Shown: positions 24,083 to 35,065 of the stretch, in pieces
Position numbering within the stretch: the stretch's first letter is position 1
Layout: the number at the start of each line of letters is the position of its first letter
Assembly: GCA_009773635.1 (NCBI GenBank)
Contig: WSYC01000017.1
Span: forward strand, 89,883-153,882
From: Beijerinckiaceae bacterium
Lineage (GTDB): Bacteria > Pseudomonadota > Alphaproteobacteria > Rhizobiales > Beijerinckiaceae
Direction of reading: 5' to 3'
Length of the DNA: 64,000 nucleotides
Position numbers and translations under genes: made by a program
Notes under the pieces: model-generated
Told to the model about the DNA's origin: nothing
What the model saw: the letters and a program-made list of their open reading frames with translations, nothing else
The model's database searches: none

Positions 24083-25477
24083 ATGCGCCTGCTCGTCCGC
24101 AATCCCGTCAATCCGAACTCACTGGCAGGCCGCCTTTTCTATTCGGCGATCGTGCTGTCTGTGCTGGTGCTCGTGATCGCCGGCACGATCCTTTCCGCCA
24201 TCAACCGGCGCACGGTGGTGGCTGCGTTTGACGAGCGGCTGAAGCTCTATCTGAAAGTGCTCGTCGCGGATGTGGCAGCGCTTTCGGATGGTGGCAATGT
24301 CGAGCCCGGAAATCTCGGCGAACCCCAGTTCCAGATCCCGCTTTCGGGATGGTATTGGCAGATCCTGCGCGTCGACCGCGACAGTACCGCTACCAGTGTC
24401 CTGCGCACCTCACGCTCCTTGTTCTCCAACCGGTTGCCCGCGCTTTCTGCCCCCGGGCTCCCCTCCGTGCGTGGCGATTTCCGGGATGGCTATTCGGCCG
24501 GGCCGGAAGGGCGGCGCATCCGCATTGTCGAGCAGGAAATCGATCTTGGCGAGCAGAACCGCTTCATCATCTCGGTTGCGGGCAATGCCGACGAGATCGC
24601 GGAGGAAAGCCGCCGATTCGAGTTCACGCTGGCCATCATTCTTTTCATTCTTGCCGTAGCGCTTGCCGTCTCGGCATTTCTTCAGGTTCGCTACGGGCTG
24701 ACACCACTTCGACGCCTCTCCCAATCGCTCGGGGAGGTGCGCGCGGGCGAGAAGGATCATGTCGAGGGTAATTTTCCGGAAGAAGTGGCTCCGCTGGCGC
24801 ATGAGCTTAATCAGGTTCTGGACGTCAACCGTGAGATCGTTGCGCGCGCCCGAGGACAGGTTGGCAATCTCGCGCATGCGTTGAAGACGCCGCTCAGCGT
24901 GCTCCTGAACGAAGCCGGCAATGATCCGGGGCTTCTGGCGGAAAAGGTCCGCGAGCAATCGGCAGTCATGCGCGATCAGGTGCAGTATTACCTGGACCGC
25001 GCGCGTGCGGCGGCACGTGCTGCGACGATCGGCAATATCACGGACGTCGAGCCGGTGATTGCGGCCTTCATCCGGACGTTTGAGAAAATCTACCGGGAGC
25101 GCGACATCCGGTTTGAATCCTACGTCGAGCCGGGCCTGCGCTTTCGCGGTGAAAAACAGGATCTCGAGGAGATGATCGGCAATCTTGTCGACAATGCCGG
25201 CAAATGGGCCAAGAGCGAGGTGCTTATTCGAGCCGTGCCGGATGAGAGCCCAACCGGGATGTTGCACCTCACGGTCGACGACGACGGGCCGGGACTACCG
25301 GAGAATGTGCGCAAAGAGGCCACCCAGCGTGGGCGACGCCTCGACGAGACGAAACCGGGCTCCGGGCTCGGGCTTTCGATCGTTGTCGATATGGCTGTTC
25401 TCTACGGCGGCAGCTTCGCGCTGGAGGATTCGCCGCTCGGTGGTTTGCGTGCACGCCTGATGCTGCCAACACTTTGA
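24083..25477 (+). CDS. feuQ: sensor histidine kinase, FeuQ/PhoQ-like
   Basis: 464 residues. Membrane segments at about 19-40 and 181-202 frame a periplasmic sensor domain of about 140 residues. A HAMP-like linker leads to the dimerisation helix with His265 in GNLAHALKTPLSVL, the PhoQ-type H-box. The ATPase domain has the N-box NLVDNAGKWA, G1 DDDGPGL and G2 GSGLGLSI. It should phosphorylate the regulator coded just upstream. About 200 non-coding bases follow before ccmI; I see no clear signal there. Confidence 0.78.
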   Translation: MRLLVRNPVNPNSLAGRLFYSAIVLSVLVLVIAGTILSAINRRTVVAAFDERLKLYLKVLVADVAALSDGGNVEPGNLGEPQFQIPLSGWYWQILRVDRDSTATSVLRTSRSLFSNRLPALSAPGLPSVRGDFRDGYSAGPEGRRIRIVEQEIDLGEQNRFIISVAGNADEIAEESRRFEFTLAIILFILAVALAVSAFLQVRYGLTPLRRLSQSLGEVRAGEKDHVEGNFPEEVAPLAHELNQVLDVNREIVARARGQVGNLAHALKTPLSVLLNEAGNDPGLLAEKVREQSAVMRDQVQYYLDRARAAARAATIGNITDVEPVIAAFIRTFEKIYRERDIRFESYVEPGLRFRGEKQDLEEMIGNLVDNAGKWAKSEVLIRAVPDESPTGMLHLTVDDDGPGLPENVRKEATQRGRRLDETKPGSGLGLSIVVDMAVLYGGSFALEDSPLGGLRARLMLPTL

Positions 25478-25674
25478 TGGGCGTGGATAATCGGATTGGC
25501 GCAGATGATTGATTTGGCGTTGCTGCCCATCCTCTGCTATGCGGCGGGCATGACCGACAGGACGCGCCGATGCCGCATGGAAAACACGGTGAAGCCGGGG
25601 GGATTGCGCGCGATCAATTTCTCCGGCACCCGGACATGGTCTAGGCACAATCCTGTCCCAGATATCCGGTTACC

Positions 25675-26808
25675 ATGACATTTTGGATCCTCGTTCTCTT
25701 GCTGATCGCCTTGGCGATCGCCCTTGTGCTCTGGCCACTGATCGTTGGCGGCACAGGGCCGGAGCGTCTTGAGCAGGCGGTCGCCTTCTATGAGGCCCGC
25801 AAGAACGAACTCGTCCGCCAGCACGAAAACGGCGATATCACCGAAGACGAGATGAATGCAGCGCTGGCCGAGCAGGCGCGCGCGTTGCTGGCGCTTTCGC
25901 GTAACGAGAAGACCCGCGGCGCCGGCGAGGCCGCGCATTCGGTGCGTCGCCGAAAAATGGCAACCCTGTTGATGCTGCTCGGAATTCCCGCCCTTTCGAC
26001 GGCAATCTATCTTCGGATCGGAGCGCCAAACCTGCCGGATGTTCCGCTCGCTTCGCGGCAGACCGCGCCTCAAAACTTTGATGTTGCGACCGCGTTGCAG
26101 AAAATCGAGGCGCATCTGGCCAAAAACCCCGACGATGTACGGGGCTACGAGGTGGTCGCTCCGGTTTATCTGAAAGCCGGGCGCTTCTCCGATGCCGCCA
26201 ATGCCTATCGGCGCGTGGTGATATTATCGGGCGAAACACCGGAGCGTCTGTCCGATCTCGCAGAGAGCCTTGTAGCCATGGGTAACGGCGTCATTAGCGC
26301 AGAGGCGCGTCAGGCGTTCGAACGCGCGGTGAAACTTGACCCGGATTTCGCAAAACCGCGGTTTTATCTCGCCCTGGCTCGAGAGCAGGACGGCGATGTC
26401 GCAGGTGCACTTGCCGATCTCAGGAAAATTGCATCCGATTTGCCGGAAGGGCCGGCTCGCATGCGGGTCAACGCCGAGATCGAGCGTTTCGAGGCCGAAG
26501 GCAAGACCGCGCCTGCTGTGCCACGAGGCAACGCCGCCGAGGCCATTGCCGGGTTGCCGCAGCAGGAGCGGGAGGATGCCATCAAGGGCATGGTCGATGC
26601 CCTCGACACCCGCCTGACAGCAGGGGGGGGCACGATCGAGGAATGGCGACGGCTCATTCAGTCCCGCCTGGTAATGAACCAGCGCGAGCTGGCGCGCGCG
26701 GCACTCGACAAGGCCCGCACCGCCTTCGTTGGGAATGCGGCCGCACTCGTCGAACTCGACGCCATGGCAGAGCTGATGCGTACGCTCCCCGAGGCCAAGA
26801 CGCCATGA
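25675..26808 (+). CDS. ccmI: cytochrome c maturation protein CcmI (CycH)
   Basis: 377 residues. Membrane segments at about 2-24 and 96-113 flank a cytoplasmic loop with a coiled-coil-like [42 protein letters not shown] motif typical of CcmI. The periplasmic part has TPR-type helices ([61 protein letters not shown]). It binds apocytochrome c and hands it to the heme lyase CcmF/H. It is the first gene of ccmI-ccmE-ccmF-ccmH, the order called cycHJKL in rhizobia. Confidence 0.9.
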   Translation: MTFWILVLLLIALAIALVLWPLIVGGTGPERLEQAVAFYEARKNELVRQHENGDITEDEMNAALAEQARALLALSRNEKTRGAGEAAHSVRRRKMATLLMLLGIPALSTAIYLRIGAPNLPDVPLASRQTAPQNFDVATALQKIEAHLAKNPDDVRGYEVVAPVYLKAGRFSDAANAYRRVVILSGETPERLSDLAESLVAMGNGVISAEARQAFERAVKLDPDFAKPRFYLALAREQDGDVAGALADLRKIASDLPEGPARMRVNAEIERFEAEGKTAPAVPRGNAAEAIAGLPQQEREDAIKGMVDALDTRLTAGGGTIEEWRRLIQSRLVMNQRELARAALDKARTAFVGNAAALVELDAMAELMRTLPEAKTP

Positions 26809-26836
26809 TTGGACAGGGCAGCGGCGGGGGGGAATC

Positions 26837-27295
26837 GTGACACGCAAACAGAAGCGCCTTGCACTTATTCTTGGACTTGGTGCCGTCCTTGCGGTCGCGC
26901 TCGGGTTGATCCTGACGGCGCTGCGGGACCAGATCGTGTTTTTCCGTTCTCCGACCGAGGTTGCGCAAGGCAAGGTCAAGCCCGGCGAGGCGTTCCGGTT
27001 GGGTGGGCTCGTGGAGGCCGGCAGTGTCCAGCGCGAGACTGGCCAAATCGTCCGGTTCTCGGTGACGGACGGGGCGACCACCGTCAAGGTCACGTATCAG
27101 GGCCTGCTTCCGGATTTGTTCCGGGAAGGGCAGGGCGTTGTGACCGAGGGGCGGCTCGATGCTTCCGGCAGTTTCACCGCGACCAATGTGCTCGCCAAGC
27201 ACGATGAGAATTACATGCCGCGCGAGGTCGCGGATTCACTGAAGAAGCAGGGTGTATGGCGGGATGACGCCCCGGCGAAGGGGAGCAAGCCATGA
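26837..27295 (+). CDS. ccmE: heme chaperone CcmE (CycJ)
   Basis: 152 residues starting with GTG after GGGGGG-rich sequence. One N-terminal membrane anchor (about 8-29) precedes a periplasmic beta-barrel domain with [32 protein letters not shown] and the heme-binding [10 protein letters not shown]. His122 is the covalent heme attachment site and Tyr126 is the axial ligand. It carries heme from CcmC to the CcmF/H lyase. Its stop overlaps the ccmF start (ATGA at 27292-27295), so translation is coupled. Confidence 0.95.
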   Translation: MTRKQKRLALILGLGAVLAVALGLILTALRDQIVFFRSPTEVAQGKVKPGEAFRLGGLVEAGSVQRETGQIVRFSVTDGATTVKVTYQGLLPDLFREGQGVVTEGRLDASGSFTATNVLAKHDENYMPREVADSLKKQGVWRDDAPAKGSKP

Positions 27296-29265
27296 TTGTC
27301 GAACTTGGCCATTTTGTCCTTGTTCTTGCGCTTGTCGTGGCGCTGTTCCAGGCCAGCGTGCCGGTGTGGGGGGCGCTTCGGCGCGATGATGTGCTGGTGC
27401 GCCTCGCGCCACGGGCGGCGGTCCTGCAGTTCTTGCTGGTTGCTGCGTCCTTTGCGGCACTGACCTATGCCTATCTCGGGTCGGATTTTTCGGTTCTCAA
27501 CGTTTTCCAGAATTCCCATTCGCTCAAGCCGGCGATCTACAAATGGAGCGGGGTCTGGGGCAATCATGAAGGGTCCATGCTGCTCTGGGTCCTGATTCTT
27601 GCGCTGTTCGGGGCGGCCGTGGCACTGTTCTCGCGCAATCTGCCCGCGGACATTCTGGGGGTGACGCTGGCGGTTCAGGCGATGATCGCCTCCGCGTTCC
27701 TCGCGTTCCTGCTCTTCGCGTCCAATCCCTTTATCCGTATTCCGCAAGCGCCGTTCGAGGGGCAGGGGCTCAACCCGGTGCTGCAGGACCCCGGGTTGGC
27801 GATCCATCCGCCGCTGCTTTATCTGGGGTATGTCGGTTTTTCGATCGTGTTTTCCTTTGCGGCGGCGGCGCTCATTCTCGGGCGGGTCGATGCGGCCTTC
27901 GCGCGCATGGTGCGACCCTGGACGCTGGCGGCCTGGATCGCGCTCACGCTCGGTATCGCGATGGGGTCTTACTGGGCCTATTATGAACTCGGCTGGGGCG
28001 GTTACTGGTTCTGGGACCCGGTGGAGAATGCCTCGCTGATGCCGTGGATGACCGGCACGGCGCTGCTCCACTGCGCGATCGTGATGGAGAAGCGCGAGGC
28101 GCTGAAGACCTGGACCATCCTGCTGGCGATCATCACCTTCTCGCTCTCCCTGCTCGGCACCTTCCTCGTTCGCTCGGGTGTGTTGACCTCGGTGCATGCC
28201 TTCGCGGTCGATCCGGAGCGCGGGCTGTTCATCCTCGTCATTCTGATCGCCTTTATCGGCGGCAGTTTTGCTCTGTTCGCCGCCCGCGCCCGCGCCATGG
28301 AAGGCGGGGGGCTGTTCGCGCCCGTCAGTCGGGAAGGGGCGCTCGTTTTCAACAATCTCTTCCTGTCGGTTGCCGCGCTCGCTGTCTTTATCGGGACACT
28401 CTACCCGCTGCTGCTTGAAGCGCTCAACGGCGCGAAGATTTCCGTCGGCGCGCCGTTCTTCAATCTGACCGCCGTTCCCCTGATGATCCCGCTGTTTGTG
28501 GTGATCCCGATCGGCCAGAAGCTGGCGTGGAAGCGGGGAGATCTGCTGGGCGCGCTCCAGCGGCTCTGGTGGATTGCGGCAGCAGTGCTCTGTGCTGTGG
28601 CCGCCGGCGCCTTTGCGCTGGGAGGCGGGCCCGTTCTGGCGCTCGCCGGAATCGCGCTGGGGCTCTACCTCGTTCTGGGTGCGCTCGACGACATCGTCGA
28701 GCGTTCGGCGAGATCGGGATTCTCGCACGTATTCGCCCGCCTGAGCGGAATTCCGCGTGCGGTGTTTGCCATGGCAATTGCGCACGCTGGTGTTGGAGTC
28801 ATGGTCATCGGGATTGCCGCGACGGCCTTCGAGCAGGAGAAAATCGTCTCGATGCAACCTGGCGAAACGATCAGGCTCGGTGCTTTCAACCTGACATTGA
28901 ACGGGCTGACCACTGAGGCGGGGCCGAATTATGCGTCGGTTGGCGCGCGCTTTTCCTTGCGGAACGAGACCGGGGTGATCGCTGACCTAACACCCGCGAA
29001 GCGGACCTATGTCGGCCGGCAGATGCCGACATCCGAGGTCGCGCGCTATCGCTACGGGTTCAGCGAGGTCTATCTCGCGATGGGCGAGACCTCCGAGGGA
29101 AACCGGGTCGATCTGCGTGCCTATGACAAGCCTTTCGTGCTTCTGATCTGGCTTGGGCCGGTTCTGATGGCGCTCGGCGGGCTGCTGTCGCTGTCCGACC
29201 GGCGCTTGCGTGTCGGCGCGCCCAAACGCGCGGCCCGATCTCCCCAACCGCAACCGGCGGCCTAA
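27292..29265 (+). CDS. ccmF: cytochrome c heme lyase subunit CcmF (CycK)
   Basis: 657 residues with about 15 membrane segments. The tryptophan-rich WWD domain is clear ([20 protein letters not shown], around residues 234-253), as are the conserved [25 protein letters not shown] stretch and [19 protein letters not shown] with conserved histidines. A long periplasmic domain lies before the last helix. It attaches heme to the CXXCH motif of apocytochromes in the periplasm with CcmH and CcmI. Four bases separate it from ccmH. Confidence 0.96.
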   Translation: MIVELGHFVLVLALVVALFQASVPVWGALRRDDVLVRLAPRAAVLQFLLVAASFAALTYAYLGSDFSVLNVFQNSHSLKPAIYKWSGVWGNHEGSMLLWVLILALFGAAVALFSRNLPADILGVTLAVQAMIASAFLAFLLFASNPFIRIPQAPFEGQGLNPVLQDPGLAIHPPLLYLGYVGFSIVFSFAAAALILGRVDAAFARMVRPWTLAAWIALTLGIAMGSYWAYYELGWGGYWFWDPVENASLMPWMTGTALLHCAIVMEKREALKTWTILLAIITFSLSLLGTFLVRSGVLTSVHAFAVDPERGLFILVILIAFIGGSFALFAARARAMEGGGLFAPVSREGALVFNNLFLSVAALAVFIGTLYPLLLEALNGAKISVGAPFFNLTAVPLMIPLFVVIPIGQKLAWKRGDLLGALQRLWWIAAAVLCAVAAGAFALGGGPVLALAGIALGLYLVLGALDDIVERSARSGFSHVFARLSGIPRAVFAMAIAHAGVGVMVIGIAATAFEQEKIVSMQPGETIRLGAFNLTLNGLTTEAGPNYASVGARFSLRNETGVIADLTPAKRTYVGRQMPTSEVARYRYGFSEVYLAMGETSEGNRVDLRAYDKPFVLLIWLGPVLMALGGLLSLSDRRLRVGAPKRAARSPQPQPAA

Positions 29266-29268
29266 GTC

Positions 29269-29766
29269 ATGAGTACGATGCGGGTTCTCGTTCTGGCTCT
29301 GGTGCTGGCGGCTTCCAGCCCCGCGCTGGCGGTGCGCCCCGGCGAGCAATTGCCGGACGAAGCGCAGGAGGCACGGGCACGCCGGCTTTCGGCGGAATTG
29401 CGCTGCCTTGTCTGTCAGAACCAGTCGATCGACGATTCCGATGCTTCGCTCGCGGTTGATCTACGACGACTGGTGCGCGAACGCATTCTGGCCGGCGACA
29501 ACGATCAGGCGATCCGGACGTTTCTCGTCGCACGGTACGGCGAATTCGTGCTGCTGAAGCCGAGATTCTCGCTGCAGACTCTGGTGCTCTGGGGCCTTCC
29601 GGGCGTCGCGCTTGTGCTGGGAGCGGGCGCGGCCTTCCGCCTGTTCCGCCGCCGCCGGGCGGTCGCAGAAGCCGGGGGAGTGGATGAGCCGGATATGCCC
29701 GCCACGCTTTCTACCGCCGAGCAGGAAGAACTCGACCGGCTCTTGGCAGGGAAGCCGCGCGGGTGA
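29269..29766 (+). CDS. ccmH: cytochrome c maturation thiol-disulfide protein CcmH (CycL)
   Basis: 165 residues with a signal peptide (cleavage near ALAVRPGEQ), the redox motif LRCLVCQNQSIDDSDASLAVDLR, then a membrane segment (about 102-123) and a short acidic cytoplasmic tail. It reduces the apocytochrome heme-binding cysteines for heme ligation. It is last in the ccm operon here. In rhizobia a degP gene often lies between this gene and the next regulator; here only 237 non-coding bases follow, in which I see no gene. Confidence 0.94.
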   Translation: MSTMRVLVLALVLAASSPALAVRPGEQLPDEAQEARARRLSAELRCLVCQNQSIDDSDASLAVDLRRLVRERILAGDNDQAIRTFLVARYGEFVLLKPRFSLQTLVLWGLPGVALVLGAGAAFRLFRRRRAVAEAGGVDEPDMPATLSTAEQEELDRLLAGKPRG

Positions 29767-30003
29767 TCCTTCCATCTGGCGAGCGGCGGCAGATTACCAA
29801 GAGTTCATCCATTCGACAGGTGAGCGCAACCGCAGGCCGGTTACAAGAAAGCTGTGTCTCGCGGCTTGGTTTTTCGGTTTCCCCCGTCGCCCCCCGCTCC
29901 GGATTTCCTGCCGCGAGACCGCCAATTTCCATTGTCGGCCTTGACGCCCGCGCCGCACGATGGCGTTCTTCTGCCCAGCGAAATTCAGGATAGACGCCGC
30001 CGC

Positions 30004-30684
30004 ATGAAAATCCTCGTGGTTGAAGACGATGCGGATGCCGGCCGTTATCTTGTACGGGCACTCGGCGAATCCGGTCATATTGCGGACCTGGCCGCCGACG
30101 GCGAGGCGGGCCTCGAGATGGCGATGGCCGGAAGCTACGACGTCTTGATCATCGACCGGATGCTGCCGAAGCGCGACGGGCTTTCCCTGATCATGGCGCT
30201 GCGCGCCGACAAGCGCACGACACCGGTGCTGATCCTCTCCGCACTTGGGCAGGTGGACGATCGCGTGCTGGGCCTTCGGGCCGGAGGGGATGATTATCTC
30301 ACCAAACCGTACGCTTTTACCGAATGCCTCGCGCGGGTAGAAGCGCTCGCGCGCCGGCAGAACCCGCAGAGCGCGCAGCTCATCTACCGGGTTGGCGACC
30401 TCGAACTCGACCGGCTCGCGCACCGCGTGACGCGCGGCGGCGAGGATATCCTGCTCCAGCCGCGCGAGTTTCGCCTGCTCGAATATCTGATGCGCCACGC
30501 CGGGCAGGTGGTGACGCGGACGATGCTGCTCGAGAACGTCTGGGACTATCATTTTGATCCGCAGACCAACGTGATCGATGTCCATATCTCGCGGCTGCGT
30601 GGCAAGATTGACCGGGGGCAGGGAGCTTCGCTGCTGCATACGGTGCGCGGTGCCGGCTACATGATCCGCGACAATGGGCGCTGA
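30004..30684 (+). CDS. OmpR-family response regulator
   Basis: 226 residues from the ATG at 30004; the longer upstream frame has no good start. The receiver domain has EDDADAGRY, phospho-acceptor Asp51 in DVLIIDRMLP and Lys101 in YLTKPY. The C-terminal winged helix ends NVIDVHISRLRGKIDRG..LLHTVRGAGYMI. It overlaps its cognate kinase by 11 bases. The gene order ccm - regulator - kinase - glnE - PleC-type kinase is one I recall from rhizobia. The target genes are unknown; envelope stress has been proposed where degP lies next to it, but that gene is absent here. Confidence 0.9.
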   Translation: MKILVVEDDADAGRYLVRALGESGHIADLAADGEAGLEMAMAGSYDVLIIDRMLPKRDGLSLIMALRADKRTTPVLILSALGQVDDRVLGLRAGGDDYLTKPYAFTECLARVEALARRQNPQSAQLIYRVGDLELDRLAHRVTRGGEDILLQPREFRLLEYLMRHAGQVVTRTMLLENVWDYHFDPQTNVIDVHISRLRGKIDRGQGASLLHTVRGAGYMIRDNGR

Positions 30685-32113
30685 ACGCAGCCTTGCCGCT
30701 GCGGCCGGGCGGGTCTTCCGCACGACGGCGTTCAAGCTTTCCGCCGTCTATCTGCTGATCTTCATCGTCTTCGCGGTGTTCGTGCTCGGCTATCTCGCCT
30801 GGAATACCCGGCGCTTGCTCGATGCGCAGATCACCGAGACCATCACCAGTGAGATCAGCTCCCTCGCAGATCAATACAATCAGGGGGGTGTGCGCCGCCT
30901 CATCACGGTGATGGAGCGTCGGGGGCGGCAATCCGGCTCGTTCATCTATCTGCTGGTGGACCCCAAGGGCGATTCCGTCACCGGCAACGCCATCCTGCGC
31001 GTTCCGGCGCTCGACCAGCGACCCGGCTGGATCGAGGCCCGTTTCAACTGGCCGGATGAGCCGGAAGACATTCGGCACGAGGCCAAGCTCCGGGTTTTCC
31101 TGCTGCCTTCCGGCCTCCGGCTGTTCGTGGGGCGTGACCTTGAGGAACGCGCCCGCCTTGGCGAAGTCATCCGCCGCGCGCGCGGGTGGTCGCTGTTCAT
31201 GGTTTTGCTGCTCGGCGGGTTCGGGGCCTGGTTTGTGACCAAGCGCGTTCTCGGCCGTGTCGATGCCATCGCGGCCTCCAGCGCCCGGATCATGGAGGGC
31301 CATCTGACCGAGCGCCTTCCGGTCTCCAATACGAATGACGAATTTGACCGGCTCGCGTTGCATCTCAACCAGATGCTGGACCGAATGGGCGAACTGATGG
31401 CGGGCCTACGCGCGCTGTCCGACAATGTGGCGCATGATCTCAGGACGCCGCTGACGCGGCTTCGCAGCGGCGCCGAAGAAAGCCTCAGGCGGGCAACAAC
31501 GCTGGAAGAGGGGCGTGAAGGGCTGGAGCGGGCAATCGAGGAATCGGATCACCTCATCCGGATTTTCGATGCCCTGCTGATGATCGCACGGGCAGAAACC
31601 GGCAATCTCGCGACATCCTTGCAGGATATTACCCTCGATGAGGCGCTTTCCAGCATCGCGGAACTTTACGAGCCCCTGGCAGAAGAGGCCGGCATGCCGC
31701 TGAAACTTGCCGTTGAGCCTGGCTTGAGCGTGCAGGCCAACCGCGAGCTTCTCGGGCGGGCATTGTCCAATCTGATCGACAATGCCCTGAAATATGGGCA
31801 TCCGGCGCCTGAAAGCGAAGCGCGGCCCGAAATCGTGCTCGCCGCGACCAGAGTGGGCGCGACGATCGAGCTTTCGGTGTCGGATCGTGGCCCCGGTGTT
31901 CCCGAAGCGGATCGGGAGCGTGTGATCGAGCGCTTCGTGCGGCTTGACCAAAGCCGGGCCAAGCCGGGCTTCGGGCTGGGGCTCAGCCTCGTCGCGGCGA
32001 TCGCCAAACAGCATGGTGGACAGATCAGGCTTGAGGATAACGCGCCGGGGTTGCGTGTGGTCCTTGTCATGCCGATCGGGAATGTGAATGATTGCAAGGA
32101 TGTCACAGCCTGA
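30674..32113 (+). CDS. sensor histidine kinase
   Basis: 479 residues. Membrane segments at about 22-44 and 172-190 enclose a periplasmic domain; a HAMP linker (about 190-245) leads to His254 in DNVAHDLRTPLTRL. The catalytic domain has NLIDNALKYG, SDRGPGVPEADRERVIERFVRLDQSR and GFGLGLSLV. It is partner of the upstream regulator, whose coding end it overlaps. Its 3' end overlaps the start of glnE by up to 26 bases, suggesting a single transcript regulator-kinase-glnE. Confidence 0.9.
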   Translation: MGAERSLAAAAGRVFRTTAFKLSAVYLLIFIVFAVFVLGYLAWNTRRLLDAQITETITSEISSLADQYNQGGVRRLITVMERRGRQSGSFIYLLVDPKGDSVTGNAILRVPALDQRPGWIEARFNWPDEPEDIRHEAKLRVFLLPSGLRLFVGRDLEERARLGEVIRRARGWSLFMVLLLGGFGAWFVTKRVLGRVDAIAASSARIMEGHLTERLPVSNTNDEFDRLALHLNQMLDRMGELMAGLRALSDNVAHDLRTPLTRLRSGAEESLRRATTLEEGREGLERAIEESDHLIRIFDALLMIARAETGNLATSLQDITLDEALSSIAELYEPLAEEAGMPLKLAVEPGLSVQANRELLGRALSNLIDNALKYGHPAPESEARPEIVLAATRVGATIELSVSDRGPGVPEADRERVIERFVRLDQSRAKPGFGLGLSLVAAIAKQHGGQIRLEDNAPGLRVVLVMPIGNVNDCKDVTA

Positions 32114-35042
32114 TTGTTCGCTCCCAGTTTTGCCGCTCGCCGCATGCGTCAGGTGCACTCCGAAATCCGGCAAGGCGGGCGCGCGGCGCGTCGCCGATCT
32201 CTGCGCCTCGGAGGAAGGAGCCGAACTTGCGCCAATTGTTGCGCGCTCTCCGGCTGTTGGCGAACTTCTGGCCGGGATCGCGGAGGGTTCGCCTTATCTC
32301 TGGCGGCTGATCCAGCGCTGGCCGGAGCGCGCGGTCTCGTTGCTGAACCAGCCGGTCAGCACGTCGCTTGCCGCCGTTCTTGCCGAAACGCGCGCGGCGG
32401 GTGATCTTGACGATCAAGCTGCTGCGATGCGCGGGCTGCGGCATGGGAAGGCAAAAGCGGCGCTCCTCATCGCCCTTGCTGATCTTGGCGGGCTCTACAC
32501 CACCGTCGAGGTCATCGAGGCGCTCTCCGACTTCGCGGATGCCTCGGTGCAGGCGGCCTTGCGCTTTGGCCTCAACGAGGCCGTACGGGCGGGGCGGATA
32601 TCGCCACCCGACCCTGCCAGCCCCGAACAGGGGCTAGGGCTTTTCGTGCTCGCGCTCGGCAAGCATGGCGCGCGCGAACTCAACTATTCCTCCGATATCG
32701 ATCTGACGGTCTTCTATGACCCCGAATGCCCCGGCCTCGCCTCGGCGGAGGATGCGCAGCAGGAGGCGATCACGCTCGTCAAGGGCATCGTCAAGCTGCT
32801 CAACGAGCGCAACGCGGATGGCTATGTCCAGCGCGTTGACTTGCGGCTGCGGCCGGATCCCGGGCTGACGCCGATCGCGATGCCGGTGCAGGCGGCGCTC
32901 GGTTATTACGAAACCGTAGGCCAGAACTGGGAGCGCGCCGCGAATATCAAGGCGCGGCCGGTGGCGGGGGATATCGTTGCGGGGAAGGCCTTCATCAAGG
33001 AGATGGAGCCCTTCATCTGGCGCAAGTATTTCGATTATGGCGCCATCGCCGATATCCATGCCATGAAGCGGCAGATCTACGCAGTGCGGGGCCATGAGCA
33101 GATCACGGTGCCGGGGCACGATCTCAAGGTCGGGCGCGGCGGCATCCGGGAGATCGAGTTCTTCGTTCAGACACAGCAGCTCGTCTACGGCGGTCGGCGC
33201 CCGACCCTCAGAGGCGCACGCACGCTCGATATGCTCGCCGAACTGGCGCGGGAGGGTTGGGTAGCGCCGGAGGCGGCAATAGAGCTTGCCGGTGCCTACT
33301 GCTTCCTGCGCGATCTCGAGCATCGCGTGCAGATGGTCAATGATGAGCAGACCCAGAAGCTGCCCAAGAATGAAGACGAGCTGGCTGCGCTTGCCCGGCT
33401 GGCGGGGTTCACCCGTGCCGGGCTCGACAAGGCGCTGCTCAAGGAAATGCGGATCGTCGAACGGCACTACGCACGCCTGTTCGAGGCCGTGCCGGGGCTC
33501 GCCTCGGAGGCGGGCAGCCTCGTTTTCACCGGCGTAGAGGATGATCCTGAAACCCTGAACACGCTGCGGCGGCTCGGATTCCAGCGCCCGGAAATGGTCG
33601 CTGAGACGGTGCGTGGCTGGCATTTCGGTCGCCGGCAGGCTGTGACCACGCCGCGCGCCCGCGAAATCGTTACCGAGCTGGTGCCGGGGTTGCTCGAAGC
33701 CTTCGGCAATTCATCCGATCCAGACGGCGCGCTCCTGACTTTCGACAACGCGCTCCAGCGCATGCCGGCAGCCGTCGAGCTGTTCTCGATCCTGAAGAAC
33801 AACGCAGACCTGCTGCGGCTTTTTGCCGAAATTCTCGGCACGGCGCCGCGGCTGTCGGATATCGTGGCATCGAACCCGCATGTGCTCGATGTGCTCGTCG
33901 ACCCGGAGTTTGTTCGGGGTACGTCAATTGACGCGACCTACGCCCGGATTGCGCCGAGGCTGGAACGGGAGACGGACTTCGAGCTTTTTCTCGACCGGGC
34001 CCGGGAACTTGCCCGCGCCGAGCGCTTCCTGCTTGGCACACGCGTGCTCTCCCGCGTGCTGCCGCTGTCTGAGGCGGGGCTGGCACATACGGTGATCGCC
34101 GAGACCTTCCTGACGCTGGTCTTGCGACGCACGCGGGCCGAATTCGCGATCCAGTACGGCGAAATCGAAGGCGGGCGGATGGTGCTGCTCGGCTATGGCA
34201 AGGCCGGCTCGCGCGAGATGACCGCCAACTCCGATCTTGATCTCGTCGTCATCTACGATGCGCCGCCGGATGCGATGTCGGACGGACGTCGTAGCCTCAT
34301 GCCGGCGGAATATTTCGCCAAGCTCACCCAGCGCCTGATTTCCGCGCTCTCGGCCCAGATGCGGACCGGGACGCTCTACGAGATCGATCTGCGCCTGCGC
34401 CCTTCCGGTCGCAAGGGGACGGTTGCGACCTCGATCGCGGGGTTCAAGGACTACCAGATCACAGAAGCCGAAGCATGGGAACATATGGCACTCTCTCGCG
34501 CCCGCGTGCTGGCGGGTGATGACGATCTTGCGGCAAGGCTCCGCGCGGTGATTGCCGAAATTCTCACCCGCCCGCGCAGCGAGAAGACCGTCAAGGCCGA
34601 GGTTTCCACCATGCGCGGGCTGATGGCGCGCGAGAAGCCGGGGCGGAACGCCTTCGATGTCAAGGATTGGCCCGGCGGGCTGGTGGACTGTGAGTTCATC
34701 GCGCAGACCTTGCTGCTGCTGCATTCGGCCGCGCATCCCGATCTCGTCGGGTTCGGCACGCTCGGCACGCTGGAAGCGGCGGGGCGGCTCGGGCTCCTGT
34801 CCGCCGAGGATTGCGAGACGCTGTGCCATGGCTGGCAGCTCCAGAGCGCGCTCACGCAGGCGACGCGGCTTTGCATTTCCGGGCCGTTCGACGAGAAGGA
34901 GGCCAGCGCCGTCTTCAAGCGGCGGCTCGCGGCGCTGATGGATCTGCCGGATTTTGCCTTCCTGACGAACGAGCTGACGACGACCCAGAAGAAGGTGCGC
35001 GCGATTTTCGAGCGCCTGATCGGCAAGGTGAAAGCCGGCTGA
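32088..35042 (+). CDS. glnE: glutamine synthetase adenylyltransferase/deadenylylase
   Basis: 984 residues, the usual length. It attaches AMP to, and removes it from, a tyrosine of glutamine synthetase in response to PII status. The two nucleotidyltransferase domains show their signatures: LGKHGARELNYSSDIDL (about residue 190, deadenylylase half) and GYGKAGSREMTANSDLDL (about 701, adenylylating half), each with the metal-binding DxD. Helical regulatory domains lie after each. The start at 32088 lies inside the upstream kinase gene; an ATG at 32100 is equally possible. It converges with the PleC-type kinase gene, 23 bases away. Confidence 0.95.
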   Translation: MIARMSQPDCSLPVLPLAACVRCTPKSGKAGARRVADLCASEEGAELAPIVARSPAVGELLAGIAEGSPYLWRLIQRWPERAVSLLNQPVSTSLAAVLAETRAAGDLDDQAAAMRGLRHGKAKAALLIALADLGGLYTTVEVIEALSDFADASVQAALRFGLNEAVRAGRISPPDPASPEQGLGLFVLALGKHGARELNYSSDIDLTVFYDPECPGLASAEDAQQEAITLVKGIVKLLNERNADGYVQRVDLRLRPDPGLTPIAMPVQAALGYYETVGQNWERAANIKARPVAGDIVAGKAFIKEMEPFIWRKYFDYGAIADIHAMKRQIYAVRGHEQITVPGHDLKVGRGGIREIEFFVQTQQLVYGGRRPTLRGARTLDMLAELAREGWVAPEAAIELAGAYCFLRDLEHRVQMVNDEQTQKLPKNEDELAALARLAGFTRAGLDKALLKEMRIVERHYARLFEAVPGLASEAGSLVFTGVEDDPETLNTLRRLGFQRPEMVAETVRGWHFGRRQAVTTPRAREIVTELVPGLLEAFGNSSDPDGALLTFDNALQRMPAAVELFSILKNNADLLRLFAEILGTAPRLSDIVASNPHVLDVLVDPEFVRGTSIDATYARIAPRLERETDFELFLDRARELARAERFLLGTRVLSRVLPLSEAGLAHTVIAETFLTLVLRRTRAEFAIQYGEIEGGRMVLLGYGKAGSREMTANSDLDLVVIYDAPPDAMSDGRRSLMPAEYFAKLTQRLISALSAQMRTGTLYEIDLRLRPSGRKGTVATSIAGFKDYQITEAEAWEHMALSRARVLAGDDDLAARLRAVIAEILTRPRSEKTVKAEVSTMRGLMAREKPGRNAFDVKDWPGGLVDCEFIAQTLLLLHSAAHPDLVGFGTLGTLEAAGRLGLLSAEDCETLCHGWQLQSALTQATRLCISGPFDEKEASAVFKRRLAALMDLPDFAFLTNELTTTQKKVRAIFERLIGKVKAG

Positions 35043-35065
35043 GGGCGGGTCAGCCTCGCCTGATC

